Positions 51,611 to 60,823 of a DNA stretch of 64,000 nucleotides are shown piece by piece. Source of the DNA: Comamonadaceae bacterium (GTDB lineage Bacteria; Pseudomonadota; Gammaproteobacteria; Burkholderiales; Burkholderiaceae_C); the NCBI GenBank assembly GCA_007280205.1, contig QYPX01000230.1:30533-94532 (forward strand), given 5' to 3'. The notes under the pieces were generated by a model. It did not search any database. It saw only the letters and a program-made list of their open reading frames with translations, and was not told where the DNA came from. Within the stretch, counting starts at the first letter, position 1, and each line of letters starts with the position of its first letter. A program made the position numbers and the translations under genes.

Positions 51611-52669
51611 TCAGAAAGTCGCTACGCCAGCGCGGCGTCTGCGTAGGGTGTAGGCCATCAAGCCCAACCCCGCCAGCAGCATGGCGTAGGTTTGAGGCTC
51701 TGGCACGGCTGCGACAAAGGGGTTGCTGTTGACCTGACCCATGCCGGACCAGCTGTCTACAACCACCTGACCACCGATAAAGGCGCCTGCCGCTGTGCTA
51801 AACAGCGCCAGGGGGGCAAGAAAAGAGGCGTAAACACCACTCGTGAACGAAACTTGCGTTGCCTCGGGCAGGTTGAAGAGAACATGACCGACCGCAAGGT
51901 CAGATGCAGCACCGAAGTTTTGGTAGCCACCCGCCGTGAAGTTGACGTTCTGACCGAGCACGTTCAGGATTACCGTCGTGTCTGGACCGAAATTGTCCAG
52001 GCGCATGCTGTGGGTGACATCGGCAGCCGTCAAGTCAAATACAGCAAGGCTGGCATGATTGGCATTCAAGACCAGCGTGCTGTCTTGCATCGTAATGGTG
52101 CCACTGTTGCTCAGCGTGTTAAAGCTTTGGGACAGGCTGGTCAGTCTTTGCTTTTCAGCTGCAAAGTTGATGCCGGTCTGAATGCTGGAGGGATCGACTT
52201 GAACGGCCACGGGACTGTGCCAGGGCGCCAGATTCGATGCGCCACCGTAGCTGATGCTGGTCGCTGACAGCCAGGTGCTTGCGGTTGACAGGTTGCCTGC
52301 GACTTGAACACTGCCATTAAAGCTGGTGCCGTTGGTAACGGCAAGACTTCCGCCGACCACGGTGTTGCCAAAGACAGCGCCGCCGGAGATGTCGAGATTG
52401 CCACCGACCGTCAGACCCGTCCCGCCATACTGGGCTTGCGTGTAAGGCCATTTGCTGTTGATGGTATAGCCTGCAATACTGGCATTGCCACCGACCGCCA
52501 CCCGACCTTCGACATCAGCACTCGGTGCAGAGAAGTTGCCAAACGATAGCAAAGTAAGACTGGACGACAGCCCCAATGGGTTGGTTTGTGCCAACGCCAC
52601 TGGGGCCGTCACCAGGGCCACGCAGACCCAGGAGGCCACGGCCAGACAGTGATGCAAAGATCGCTTCAT
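51611..52669 (-). CDS. Choice-of-anchor-A type PEP-CTERM protein
   Basis: Signal peptide; SVEGRVAVGGNASIAGY-like anchor-A region; C-terminal VPEPQTYAMLLAGLGLMAYTLRRRRA. Confidence 0.88.
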   Translation of the reverse strand: MKRSLHHCLAVASWVCVALVTAPVALAQTNPLGLSSSLTLLSFGNFSAPSADVEGRVAVGGNASIAGYTINSKWPYTQAQYGGTGLTVGGNLDISGGAVFGNTVVGGSLAVTNGTSFNGSVQVAGNLSTASTWLSATSISYGGASNLAPWHSPVAVQVDPSSIQTGINFAAEKQRLTSLSQSFNTLSNSGTITMQDSTLVLNANHASLAVFDLTAADVTHSMRLDNFGPDTTVILNVLGQNVNFTAGGYQNFGAASDLAVGHVLFNLPEATQVSFTSGVYASFLAPLALFSTAAGAFIGGQVVVDSWSGMGQVNSNPFVAAVPEPQTYAMLLAGLGLMAYTLRRRRAGVATF

Positions 52670-53118
52670 ATGGACTCTCCTGTACCGAATACTCGGTTCT
52701 TGGTTCTCACGTGACCTCCCCCTTCTATTTGCCTTGTCACGGGTCCATGTTCGCGCGTTTGCCCACGCATTGCCATAGCAGATGGCTACCCTTTTGACTG
52801 GTAGTTTTAGCCTGGAATTTCTCTATTGAAAACGATTCGTGAGTACCAGTTGAACTAGTAGCTTTCGCTGGCGATCAGATAGTCGAATCCACACAGCTGG
52901 CCTGGCATGTGACACCCGCTCCGATCCGCCAAGACCTCGAAGTCCTCAACCGGCACCCTCGCGTCTCAAGGACGATTTGGAGTCGATTGCAAAATTCCAG
53001 CAGAGATTATCCAGATGGAACTGGACTGGCTTACCTGTGTCGGGTTCGCCGGCCCTAAAACCGATAGGCCGCTTACGGGAAAAGTCTTGTAGAGACTCTG
53101 TCTTGATGATTCATTGCG

Positions 53119-53466
53119 CTATTCCAGCATCGCCGCCACTCTCGCCCGGACTTCTTCACTCAGTTCATCCGGCGCTCGCTCAATCAGCGTCAGTCTGCGC
53201 TGAGTCGGGTCGATCATTCTGAATTGATGCACCAGCACAATGCCTGCCGTTTGCAGGCCCATGCCTGTCAGCGATACCGCCATGCCGGTGTGTCGCGCTG
53301 CCATGCCGCCTTGCGTAATGGGGCATACACCGATCATGCCCAGTTTGTTGAGTGCCGCTTGCGTGACCACAATCGCAGGTCTGCGCCCCTGTTGCTCATG
53401 GCCCAGCGTGGGATCAAAGTCGGCCACCACGATGTCGCCGCGTTGCCAGGTGGTCTGCCGCATCAC
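53119..53466 (-). CDS. PemK/MazF-family toxin
   Basis: QRGDIVVADFDPTLGHEQQGRRPAIVVTQ. Confidence 0.88.
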   Translation of the reverse strand: MMRQTTWQRGDIVVADFDPTLGHEQQGRRPAIVVTQAALNKLGMIGVCPITQGGMAARHTGMAVSLTGMGLQTAGIVLVHQFRMIDPTQRRLTLIERAPDELSEEVRARVAAMLE

Positions 53467-53717
53467 AGTGCCACTTCTTGCCCGGATGCTGGCATGGTGT
53501 CCCAGCCCTTGTCGATCTCCAATGGAGCGCGGCCCTGCATTGCCAGCAGGTCGTCAAGGCTGTACTTGCGCCGATTAACGGGTGACAAAATTAGCCTCCC
53601 AGCGTCAACTGCAAAACTGACTTTATCGCCAGGATGCAGCCCCGAGCTCCTGGCCAGCGCTTGCGGTATGGTGACTGCGATAGAGCCGCCAGCGGCCCGG
53701 AGTGTTGAGGTGTGCAT
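53463..53717 (-). CDS. MazE/AbrB-type antitoxin
   Basis: AAGGSIAVTIPQALARSSGLHPGDKVSFAVDAGRLILSP; overlaps toxin start by 4 bp. Confidence 0.87.
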   Translation of the reverse strand: MHTSTLRAAGGSIAVTIPQALARSSGLHPGDKVSFAVDAGRLILSPVNRRKYSLDDLLAMQGRAPLEIDKGWDTMPASGQEVAL

Positions 53718-53746
53718 GGTGGCGCCTTGAATTTGTAGCACTTAGT

Positions 53747-53910
53747 TTAACTTGTTGCCACCTTGAACGGAATCACGTCTGCGCCTTTGACCAGTTTGTC
53801 CAGATAGTCAGCCCAAACTTGCAGCTCTGCCCGAACGATTGGCCCGCCGGACTAATTTCCAGATAAAGACCTGCCGGATCTGTGAATCGTGCGCGGGTTT
53901 TGTCTGGATT
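53747..53910 (-). pseudogene. Degraded P4-type (DUF4102) tyrosine integrase: N-terminal and C-terminal fragments with internal deletion
   Basis: Manual translation: NPDKTRARFTDPAGLYLEISPAGQS (53836-53910) and, in another frame, RAELQVWADYLDKLVKGADVIPFKVATS* (53747-53833). Confidence 0.7.
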
Positions 53911-53964
53911 TCAATCTACCGCAGTGCACGGTGTTGCACCTTGGCTATGTGATTTACCAATGAA

Positions 53965-53998
53965 AAAGGCCTCCGGGTGTCACTACCTGGAGGCCTTT
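53965..53998. terminator. Strong hairpin, likely bidirectional terminator
   Basis: AAAGGCCTCC / GGAGGCCTTT perfect 10-bp stem, extendable by GGGT/ACCT; A-tract and T-tract flanks. Confidence 0.75.
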
Positions 53999-54009
53999 GT
54001 ACTATCAAA

Positions 54010-54085
54010 TGGTGCCGATTAACGGATTCGAACTGTTGACCTACCGCTTACAAGGCGGTTGCTCTACCAACTGAGCTAAATCGGC
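54010..54085 (-). tRNA. tRNA-Thr (anticodon TGT)
   Basis: GCCGATTTAGCTCAGTTGGTAGAGCAACCGCCTTGTAAGCGGTAGGTCAACAGTTCGAATCCGTTAATCGGCACCA; anticodon loop CTTGTAA; acceptor stem GCCGATT/AATCGGC. Confidence 0.95.
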
Positions 54086-54104
54086 ATAGGGGTATTTTAC
54101 GGGA

Positions 54105-54596
54105 CTATTTGACGCGCTTGAGCGTCGGACGCGTCCCGGTGGTCGCTGGCCTCGGCGGTTCGGGTTCATCGCCCGAAGCTTGCGACTCCACGCGCGTCAA
54201 CTGCACTGGTTTGATCTCCGCCCCGACTGCTTGCATTCCATGTTTCGGGCTGTCCGTTTCTGCAGTCTCGGCTATGACCATCGGGAAGGCCATGCCCTGT
54301 CCGTTTTCACGTGCATAAATCGCCACGACCTGAGCCACGGGAACGCAAATGTCACGGGCTGTCCCGGCAAAGCGCGCCTTGAATTCAATGAATTCATTGC
54401 CCAACTGAAGTCCGGTGGTGGCGTCAAAGCTGATGTTCAGAACAATCTCGCCGTCTTTCACGTACTCGCGCGGCACCTGCACGCGCTCGTTCACCAGCAC
54501 AGCAACATAAGGCGTGAAGCCGTTATCGGTGCACCACTCATAGAGCGCACGAATCAGATAGGGACGGGTCGAGGTTGCTTGCGCGGAGTCCATCAT
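54105..54596 (-). CDS. sspB: ClpXP specificity-enhancing factor SspB
   Basis: RPYLIRALYEWCTDNGFTPYVAVLV; downstream of sspA. Confidence 0.95.
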   Translation of the reverse strand: MMDSAQATSTRPYLIRALYEWCTDNGFTPYVAVLVNERVQVPREYVKDGEIVLNISFDATTGLQLGNEFIEFKARFAGTARDICVPVAQVVAIYARENGQGMAFPMVIAETAETDSPKHGMQAVGAEIKPVQLTRVESQASGDEPEPPRPATTGTRPTLKRVK

Positions 54597-54613
54597 CAGC
54601 TCAGGCTCAGCGC

Positions 54614-55225
54614 TTACTTGCGCATTACTTTTTCGGAAGGCGTCAACGCCTCAATGTAAGCCGGACGCGAAAAAATCCGCTCAGCGTACTTGAGCAGCGG
54701 TGCTGCGTTCTTGCTCAGATCGATGCCGTAGTAATCAAGTCGCCACAGCAGGGGCGCGATCGCGACATCGAGCATCGAGAAACCGTCGCCCAGCATGTAC
54801 TTGTTTTTCAGGAACACCGGGGCGAGCTGCGTCAGGCGATCCCGCACGTGGGCGCGCGCCTTGTCGAGCACTTTCTCGTTGGCTTTGGCGGCGCGCGACT
54901 CCAGGGTCGAGACGTGGACAAACAGTTCTTTCTCGAAATTGAGCAGGAACAGGCGCACGCGAGCCCGGTCCACCGGGTCGCCAGGCATCAGCTGCGGATG
55001 CGGAAAACGCTCATCGATGTACTCATTGATGATGTTGGACTCGTACAGGATCAGGTCGCGCTCGACCAGGATGGGGACCTGGCCGTAAGGGTTCATGACA
55101 CTGATGTCTTCGGGCTTGTTGTACAAATCAACGTCGCGAATCTCGAAGTCCATGCCTTTTTCAAACAGGACGAAACGGCAACGGTGGGAAAATGGGCAGG
55201 TAGTACCTGAATACAACACCATCAT
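54614..55225 (-). CDS. sspA: Stringent starvation protein A (GST fold)
   Basis: MVLYSGTTCPFSHRCRFVLFEKGMDFEI; followed by sspB. Confidence 0.94.
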   Translation of the reverse strand: MMVLYSGTTCPFSHRCRFVLFEKGMDFEIRDVDLYNKPEDISVMNPYGQVPILVERDLILYESNIINEYIDERFPHPQLMPGDPVDRARVRLFLLNFEKELFVHVSTLESRAAKANEKVLDKARAHVRDRLTQLAPVFLKNKYMLGDGFSMLDVAIAPLLWRLDYYGIDLSKNAAPLLKYAERIFSRPAYIEALTPSEKVMRK

Positions 55226-55329
55226 GGTGGGACTCCTAAAAAAACCAAAGAGTGGGATGCTTCTCGCATGCCCACTCCACAAACCTCAGATTGCGCCCTT
55301 TCGAGCCCAACTTGAGCCGCTTATCTGTG

Positions 55330-56103
55330 CTACTTGACCTCTTTCCAGTAGACCGCGTTGAGTCGCCAGGCGCAGAAAGTAAAAACCGCGAGGAACAGCA
55401 AGACCCAAACACCGACACGAACGCGGGTATTTTGAACCGGTTCACCCATCCATTGCAAATAAGCCACCAGATCACCAACGGCCTGATCGTATTGCGGACC
55501 TGTCATGGTACCGGGCTTCAATTGCTCCCAGCCCTTGAAAACGCTGGTGGCAGCACCGTGCACCTTGACCTCTTCAAAGACGGCCCGGCGTTCGCCCTGC
55601 AGTTCCCACAGCACATGCGGCATCGCCACATTGGGAAACAGCAGATTATTCCAGCCGGTCGGCTTGGTGTCGTCCTTGTAGAAGGAACGCATGTAGGTGT
55701 ACAGGTAATCGGCGCCGGTTCCGCCCGCGCCGGCACGCGAACGTGCAATCACCGTCAGATCAGGCGGGTTCACGCCAAACCAGGCTTTAGCCTGCTGCGG
55801 GTCGATCGCAGCTTTCATGGTGTCACCAATCTTGCTGTTGGTCACCAGCAGGTTGGACCTGATCTGCTCCGCTGTCAGGCCGATGTCACCCAGGCGGTTG
55901 TAGCGCATGAACGCAGCCGAGTGGCAATTGAGGCAGTAGTTGACAAACAGCTTGGCGCCATTTTGCAAGGCGGCCATGTCGCTGGTCTTGGCCGGTGCCT
56001 TGTCCCACGCGGCTCCGCCCACATTGGCCTGGGCACCCAGCGTGCAACCGAGCGCCAGTAGCCAGCCGAGAATGATTTTTTGAGTGAAAGTCATGGTTTT
56101 CAT
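55330..56103 (-). CDS. petC: Cytochrome c1
   Basis: NYCLNCHSAAFMRYNRL; follows petB. Confidence 0.95.
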   Translation of the reverse strand: MKTMTFTQKIILGWLLALGCTLGAQANVGGAAWDKAPAKTSDMAALQNGAKLFVNYCLNCHSAAFMRYNRLGDIGLTAEQIRSNLLVTNSKIGDTMKAAIDPQQAKAWFGVNPPDLTVIARSRAGAGGTGADYLYTYMRSFYKDDTKPTGWNNLLFPNVAMPHVLWELQGERRAVFEEVKVHGAATSVFKGWEQLKPGTMTGPQYDQAVGDLVAYLQWMGEPVQNTRVRVGVWVLLFLAVFTFCAWRLNAVYWKEVK

Positions 56104-56118
56104 GATGTTGTCTTTCCT

Positions 56119-57519
56119 TCAATGCGCCGTGTAATTGACACGATCGGGCACCGGCTTGGTCTTGCCAAGCTGGCTCCACCAGGGCATCAGAATGAAGAAG
56201 GCAAAGTAGAACAAAGTGCCCACTTGTGCCACCCGGCTGTAAATGGGCGAGACCGGTTGCGTGCCCAGGTAGCCGAGCACCAGAAAGTCAACAACAAAAA
56301 CCGCGTACAGGTACTTGTGCCAGTCGGGCCGGTAGCGAATCGACTTGACTGCGCAGTTGTCCAGCCAGGGCAGGAAGAACAAAACGATCACGCCGCCGCC
56401 CATCGCGACCACGCCCCAGAATTTGGCATCGATGGCCATCATCATCGCCACCACCGCCACAGCGCCAAGCGCGATGGCGCCCTTGAACAGGGCCGGCATT
56501 TTGATCTTGAACACGGCCAGACCGGCACCCAGCACGGTACAGGCGATCAGTGCGTACATCATTTCTGTGGTCACAGCGCGCAGCAAGGAGTAGAAGGGCG
56601 TGAAATACCAGACCGGCGCAATGTGCAAGGGCGTCTGGAACGGATCGGCCGGAATGAAGTTGTTGTATTCCAGGAAGTAGCCGCCCATCTCGGGTGCAAA
56701 GAAGACAATGGCCGAGAACACCATCAGGAACACGCCCACGGCAAAGATGTCATGCACCGAGTAGTAGGGATGGAAAGGAATGCCGTCCAGCGGGATGCCC
56801 TTGGCGTCCTTCTTTTCCTTGATTTCGATGCCGTCCGGGTTGTTGGAGCCGACTTCATGCAGGGCAATGATGTGGGCCACGACCAGGCCCAGGATCACCA
56901 GCGGCACGGCAATGACGTGGAAGCTGAAGAAGCGGTTCAGGGTGGCATCTCCCACCACGTAGTCACCGCGAATCCAGAGTGACAGGTCAGGTCCGATGAA
57001 CGGGATGGCCGAGAACAGGTTGACGATCACCTGGGCGCCCCAGTAGCTCATCTGGCCCCAGGGCAGCAGGTAGCCCATGAAGGCCTCTGCCATCAGCGCC
57101 AGAAAAATGCCGCAACCAAACAGCCAGGTCAGTTCGCGCGGCTTGCGGTAACTGCCGTAAAGCAGGCCACGGTACATGTGCAGGTACACCACCGCGAAGA
57201 AAGCCGAGGCGCCGGTAGAGTGCATGTAGCGGATCAGCCAGCCCCAGGGCACATCACGCATGATGTACTCGACCGAACCGAAGGCCAGCGCCGCATCCGG
57301 CTTGTAATGCATGACCAGAAAAATGCCCGTGACCAGCTGAATCACCAGTACCAGCAGGGAGAGCACGCCGAACACATACCAGATGTTGAAGTTCTTGGGC
57401 GCGTAGTACTCGCTCATGTGCTCCTTGAAGAGCTTGGACAGCGGAAACCGGTTGTCAATCCAGTTCAGCAGTTTTTCACCTGCTGCAGCATTCGGGGAGA
57501 TTTCGTGAAATTCAGCCAT
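56119..57519 (-). CDS. petB: Cytochrome b of bc1 complex
   Basis: Full cytochrome b sequence (WGWLIRYMHSTGASAFFAVVYLHMYRGLLYGSY). Confidence 0.97.
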   Translation of the reverse strand: MAEFHEISPNAAAGEKLLNWIDNRFPLSKLFKEHMSEYYAPKNFNIWYVFGVLSLLVLVIQLVTGIFLVMHYKPDAALAFGSVEYIMRDVPWGWLIRYMHSTGASAFFAVVYLHMYRGLLYGSYRKPRELTWLFGCGIFLALMAEAFMGYLLPWGQMSYWGAQVIVNLFSAIPFIGPDLSLWIRGDYVVGDATLNRFFSFHVIAVPLVILGLVVAHIIALHEVGSNNPDGIEIKEKKDAKGIPLDGIPFHPYYSVHDIFAVGVFLMVFSAIVFFAPEMGGYFLEYNNFIPADPFQTPLHIAPVWYFTPFYSLLRAVTTEMMYALIACTVLGAGLAVFKIKMPALFKGAIALGAVAVVAMMMAIDAKFWGVVAMGGGVIVLFFLPWLDNCAVKSIRYRPDWHKYLYAVFVVDFLVLGYLGTQPVSPIYSRVAQVGTLFYFAFFILMPWWSQLGKTKPVPDRVNYTAH

Positions 57520-57530
57520 GATGTGCTTCC

Positions 57531-58142
57531 TTAGGCTTTGCGGTCTTCACCGATGAGCAACTTGGTCTCGGAGAGATACATGTGGGCCGGCACTTCCAGA
57601 TTGTCCGGCGCCGGTTTGTTCTTGAAGACCCGACCCGCCAGGTCGAAGGTCGAACCGTGGCAAGGACAAAAGAAGCCGCCCTGCCAGTCGTCCGGCAAGG
57701 ATGGCTGGGCACCGGTCTGGAACTTGTCGGACGGTGAGCAGCCCAGGTGGGTGCAAATGCCAACCGCAATGAAATACTCGGGCTTGATGGAGCGATGCGC
57801 GTTGCGCGCGTAGTCCGGCGCCTGCTCCGTGGGCTTGCGCTCGGATTTGGGATCGGCCAGCTGGGCGTCGATTTTGGGCAAGGCAGCCAGTTGTTCCGGC
57901 GTGCGACGCACGATCCAGACCGGCTTGCCGCGCCATTCAACGGTCATCTTTTCGCCCGGTTTGAGGGCCGAGATGTCGGCCTCGACCGCGGCACCCGCGG
58001 CCAGCGCCTTTTCGGAGGGCTGCATGCTGGTAACAAATGGAACGGCGGCGGCAATACCGCCAACGGCTCCAACACAGCTGGTGGCAATCAACCAGGTCCG
58101 CTTGCTGGCGTCATGGCCGCTATCGGCAAGGCTTTCACTCAT
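57531..58142 (-). CDS. petA: Rieske iron-sulfur subunit of bc1 complex
   Basis: CTHLGCSP and CPCHGSTFD; start at 58142 (MSESLADSGHD). Confidence 0.96.
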   Translation of the reverse strand: MSESLADSGHDASKRTWLIATSCVGAVGGIAAAVPFVTSMQPSEKALAAGAAVEADISALKPGEKMTVEWRGKPVWIVRRTPEQLAALPKIDAQLADPKSERKPTEQAPDYARNAHRSIKPEYFIAVGICTHLGCSPSDKFQTGAQPSLPDDWQGGFFCPCHGSTFDLAGRVFKNKPAPDNLEVPAHMYLSETKLLIGEDRKA

Positions 58143-58291
58143 GGGAATCCTCAATGAAAAATCGCTGTCGGGGTAAACCGTCCATTGTAGCTGAGCGCCC
58201 CCGCCCGGCATCAGGTTCATTGCTACACCGGTCGCGCCAGCAGACCACGCGCTTTTGCCCGATACTGCGCCCTTGCAACTGAAAAACGGAG

Positions 58292-58729
58292 ATGGTTGAA
58301 ATGGGAATGATGCAGGAATTCAAGGAATTTGCCGTCAAGGGCAATGTCATGGATCTGGCGGTGGGCGTGATCATAGGCGGTGCCTTCGGCAAGATCGTCG
58401 ACTCGGTGGTGGCTGACCTGGTGATGCCGCTGGTGGGGGCCTTGATCGGCAAACTTGATTTTTCCAACCTTTTTGTCGTCCTGGGCACGGTGCCGAGCGG
58501 CAGCGCCATGACCATCGACGCCCTGAAAAAGGCCGGTGTTCCGGTATTCGCCTACGGCAGCTTCATCACGGTTGCGGTCAATTTCGCGATTCTGGCCTTC
58601 ATCATCTTCATGATGGTCAAGCAGATCAACCGCCTGAAAAAAGCCGCACCCGCAGCGCCTGCAGCGGCCCCGGTGACACCCGAAGACGTGCTCTTGCTGC
58701 GCGAAATTCGCGACAACCTGAAAAAGTAG
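58292..58729 (+). CDS. mscL: Large-conductance mechanosensitive channel
   Basis: [39 protein letters not shown]. Confidence 0.97.
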   Translation: MVEMGMMQEFKEFAVKGNVMDLAVGVIIGGAFGKIVDSVVADLVMPLVGALIGKLDFSNLFVVLGTVPSGSAMTIDALKKAGVPVFAYGSFITVAVNFAILAFIIFMMVKQINRLKKAAPAAPAAAPVTPEDVLLLREIRDNLKK

Positions 58730-58836
58730 CGGCTTAGCAGCAGCACTGTTCGCTCGATGTCATTGCGTCCCCGGATCGGGTCCGGGGTTTCAGCACCCGC
58801 AATCCACTGCATGCTTACGACTGGATCCCGGATCAA

Positions 58837-58914
58837 GTCCGGGATGACAAATGGCTAGTCCGGGATGACAAATGGCTAGTCCGGGATGACAAATGGCTAG
58901 TCCGGGATGACAAA
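58837..58914. repeat. 21-bp perfect tandem repeat, ~3.7 copies
   Basis: GTCCGGGATGACAAATGGCTA at 58837, 58858, 58879 and partial at 58900. Confidence 0.95.
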
Positions 58915-58930
58915 GTGAACCGTATTGACC

Positions 58931-59971
58931 CTAGCAGCGTGACAGCTGGCGTGCCATGCGAATGGCCGCCAGCAGGCTGGACGCATCGGCCAGGCCGGTG
59001 CCGGCAATATCGAAAGCGGTACCGTGATCCGGGCTGGTGCGCACCAGAGGCAGGCCCAAGGTCACGTTGACGCCCTGCTCCAGACCCAGATACTTCACCG
59101 GAATCAGCCCCTGGTCGTGGTACATGGCGACCACCACGTCGAACTCGCTCGACTGACCGGGCCGGGACCTGGCGCTCATGAACACCGTGTCCGGAGCGTA
59201 AGGGCCGCTGACCTGCAAGCCCTGCTCACGCGCCTGGCTGATGGCCGGAGCAATGATCTCAAGTTCTTCGCGCCCGAACAGGCCGCCCTCGCCCGCGTGC
59301 GGATTAAGGCCTGCCACCGCCATGCGCGGCGGACGCCCCAAAATGGCACTGAGCGACTGGTGCGCGATCAGCAGCGTCTGCAACACATTGGCCGTGGTCA
59401 CCGCATCCAGCGCGTCCCGTAGCGACACGTGAATGCTGACCAGCACCACCCGCAATTCGTCATTAGCCAGCATCATGCGCACCGGCATCTGCGCCAGCGT
59501 CTTGCCCACGTGAGCGGCGGCTTGCGCCTGCAGCAGCTCGGTATGCCCGGGAAAGCCTGAGTAGGGCGCGCCAGCCAGCGCCAGCGCCTCCTTGTTCAGC
59601 GGTGCCGTCACCAGCGCGGCAATGTCGCCGCGCAAGGCGGCTTGTGCGGCCCACACCACACACTGGGCCGCCAGCAAGCCCGCCGCCGCATCCAGCCGAC
59701 CGAACGCCGGCGGCGCTGGCAAAGCACCGACCTGCAACAGCGGCAGACAGCCTGGCGGCAGGTCGAACACCTCCGATGCAGTTTCAAGCACTGCCAGTGG
59801 CATCTGAATGGAGCCGGCGCTGACCAGTTGGGTGGCCCGACGCAGGGTAGCCGCGTCGCCCACCACAAAGCAGCCTTGCAGCAGTTCTGGTTCTTTCCGG
59901 TAAGCCTTGGCAATGATTTCCGGCCCGATGCCGGCGGCGTCCCCCAGGGTGATGGCGATAGGCTTGTTCAT
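58931..59971 (-). CDS. pdxA: 4-hydroxythreonine-4-phosphate dehydrogenase
   Basis: ITLGDAAGIGPEIIAKAY, GLNPHAGEGGLFGREE. Confidence 0.96.
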   Translation of the reverse strand: MNKPIAITLGDAAGIGPEIIAKAYRKEPELLQGCFVVGDAATLRRATQLVSAGSIQMPLAVLETASEVFDLPPGCLPLLQVGALPAPPAFGRLDAAAGLLAAQCVVWAAQAALRGDIAALVTAPLNKEALALAGAPYSGFPGHTELLQAQAAAHVGKTLAQMPVRMMLANDELRVVLVSIHVSLRDALDAVTTANVLQTLLIAHQSLSAILGRPPRMAVAGLNPHAGEGGLFGREELEIIAPAISQAREQGLQVSGPYAPDTVFMSARSRPGQSSEFDVVVAMYHDQGLIPVKYLGLEQGVNVTLGLPLVRTSPDHGTAFDIAGTGLADASSLLAAIRMARQLSRC

Positions 59972-59973
59972 GC

Positions 59974-60732
59974 TCAGGCCGGGTTGTCGATGTCAATAAA
60001 CTGATGCTCCAGGCCCAGCTGCGTCGCCACATGGGCCGCCACGGCGGGCGCACCAAAGCGCTCGCTGGCGTGGTGGCCGCAGGCCAGGTAGGCGACACCC
60101 ATCTCGCGCGCATAGTGCGCCTGCGGCTCCGAAATTTCACCGGTGATGAAAGCCTGGGCGCCCGCCGCGATGGCGGCCTCAAAATAGCCCTGCGCGCCAC
60201 CGCTGCACCAGGCGACTTTGTGAATCGCCCGCGCAGCGCCGTTGACCAGAGCCACGGGTCGGTGCAACTGCAGTTCGACGTGCTGCGCCAGCGCATCGGC
60301 CGACTCGAAACCGCCGGCTTGCTGGCGTTCGCCCAGAAAACCCAGGTCCTGCTCGCCAAAGCGCGCGCTGGCTTTTAAGCCGAGCTTCAGGCCGAGCTGC
60401 GCGTTGTTACCCAGTTCCGGATGGGCGTCCAGCGGCAGGTGGTAGGCAAACAGATTGATGTCATGCGCCAGCAGCAGGGCCAGGCGTTGTTTCATCCAGC
60501 CCGTGACACGCCCGTCCTGTGAGCGCCAGAACAAGCCGTGGTGCACAAAGATCGCATCCGCCTGTGCCGCAATGGCTGCCTCGATCAGCGCGCGGCTGGC
60601 GCTGACCCCTGAAACAATTTTGCGCACCTGCGCGCAGCCTTCGACCTGCAAGCCATTGGGGCCATAGTCGCGAAAGCGCTCTGGCTGCAGCAACGCATCG
60701 AAGGTCTGTAAGAGCTGGGTTCGATCAATCAT
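59974..60732 (-). CDS. NIF3-like dinuclear metal centre protein
   Basis: RDYGPNGLQVEG, FVHHGLFW, ACGHHASERFG; start at 60732. Confidence 0.93.
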   Translation of the reverse strand: MIDRTQLLQTFDALLQPERFRDYGPNGLQVEGCAQVRKIVSGVSASRALIEAAIAAQADAIFVHHGLFWRSQDGRVTGWMKQRLALLLAHDINLFAYHLPLDAHPELGNNAQLGLKLGLKASARFGEQDLGFLGERQQAGGFESADALAQHVELQLHRPVALVNGAARAIHKVAWCSGGAQGYFEAAIAAGAQAFITGEISEPQAHYAREMGVAYLACGHHASERFGAPAVAAHVATQLGLEHQFIDIDNPA

Positions 60733-60823
60733 GTCGGCAACGCAAAGGGGGCGGTGCCGCATTGTCGGGCAATTCCCCGCTCTGGCGTGCAGAGCGTGGG
60801 CACGACGCCTACAATTTGCGCCC

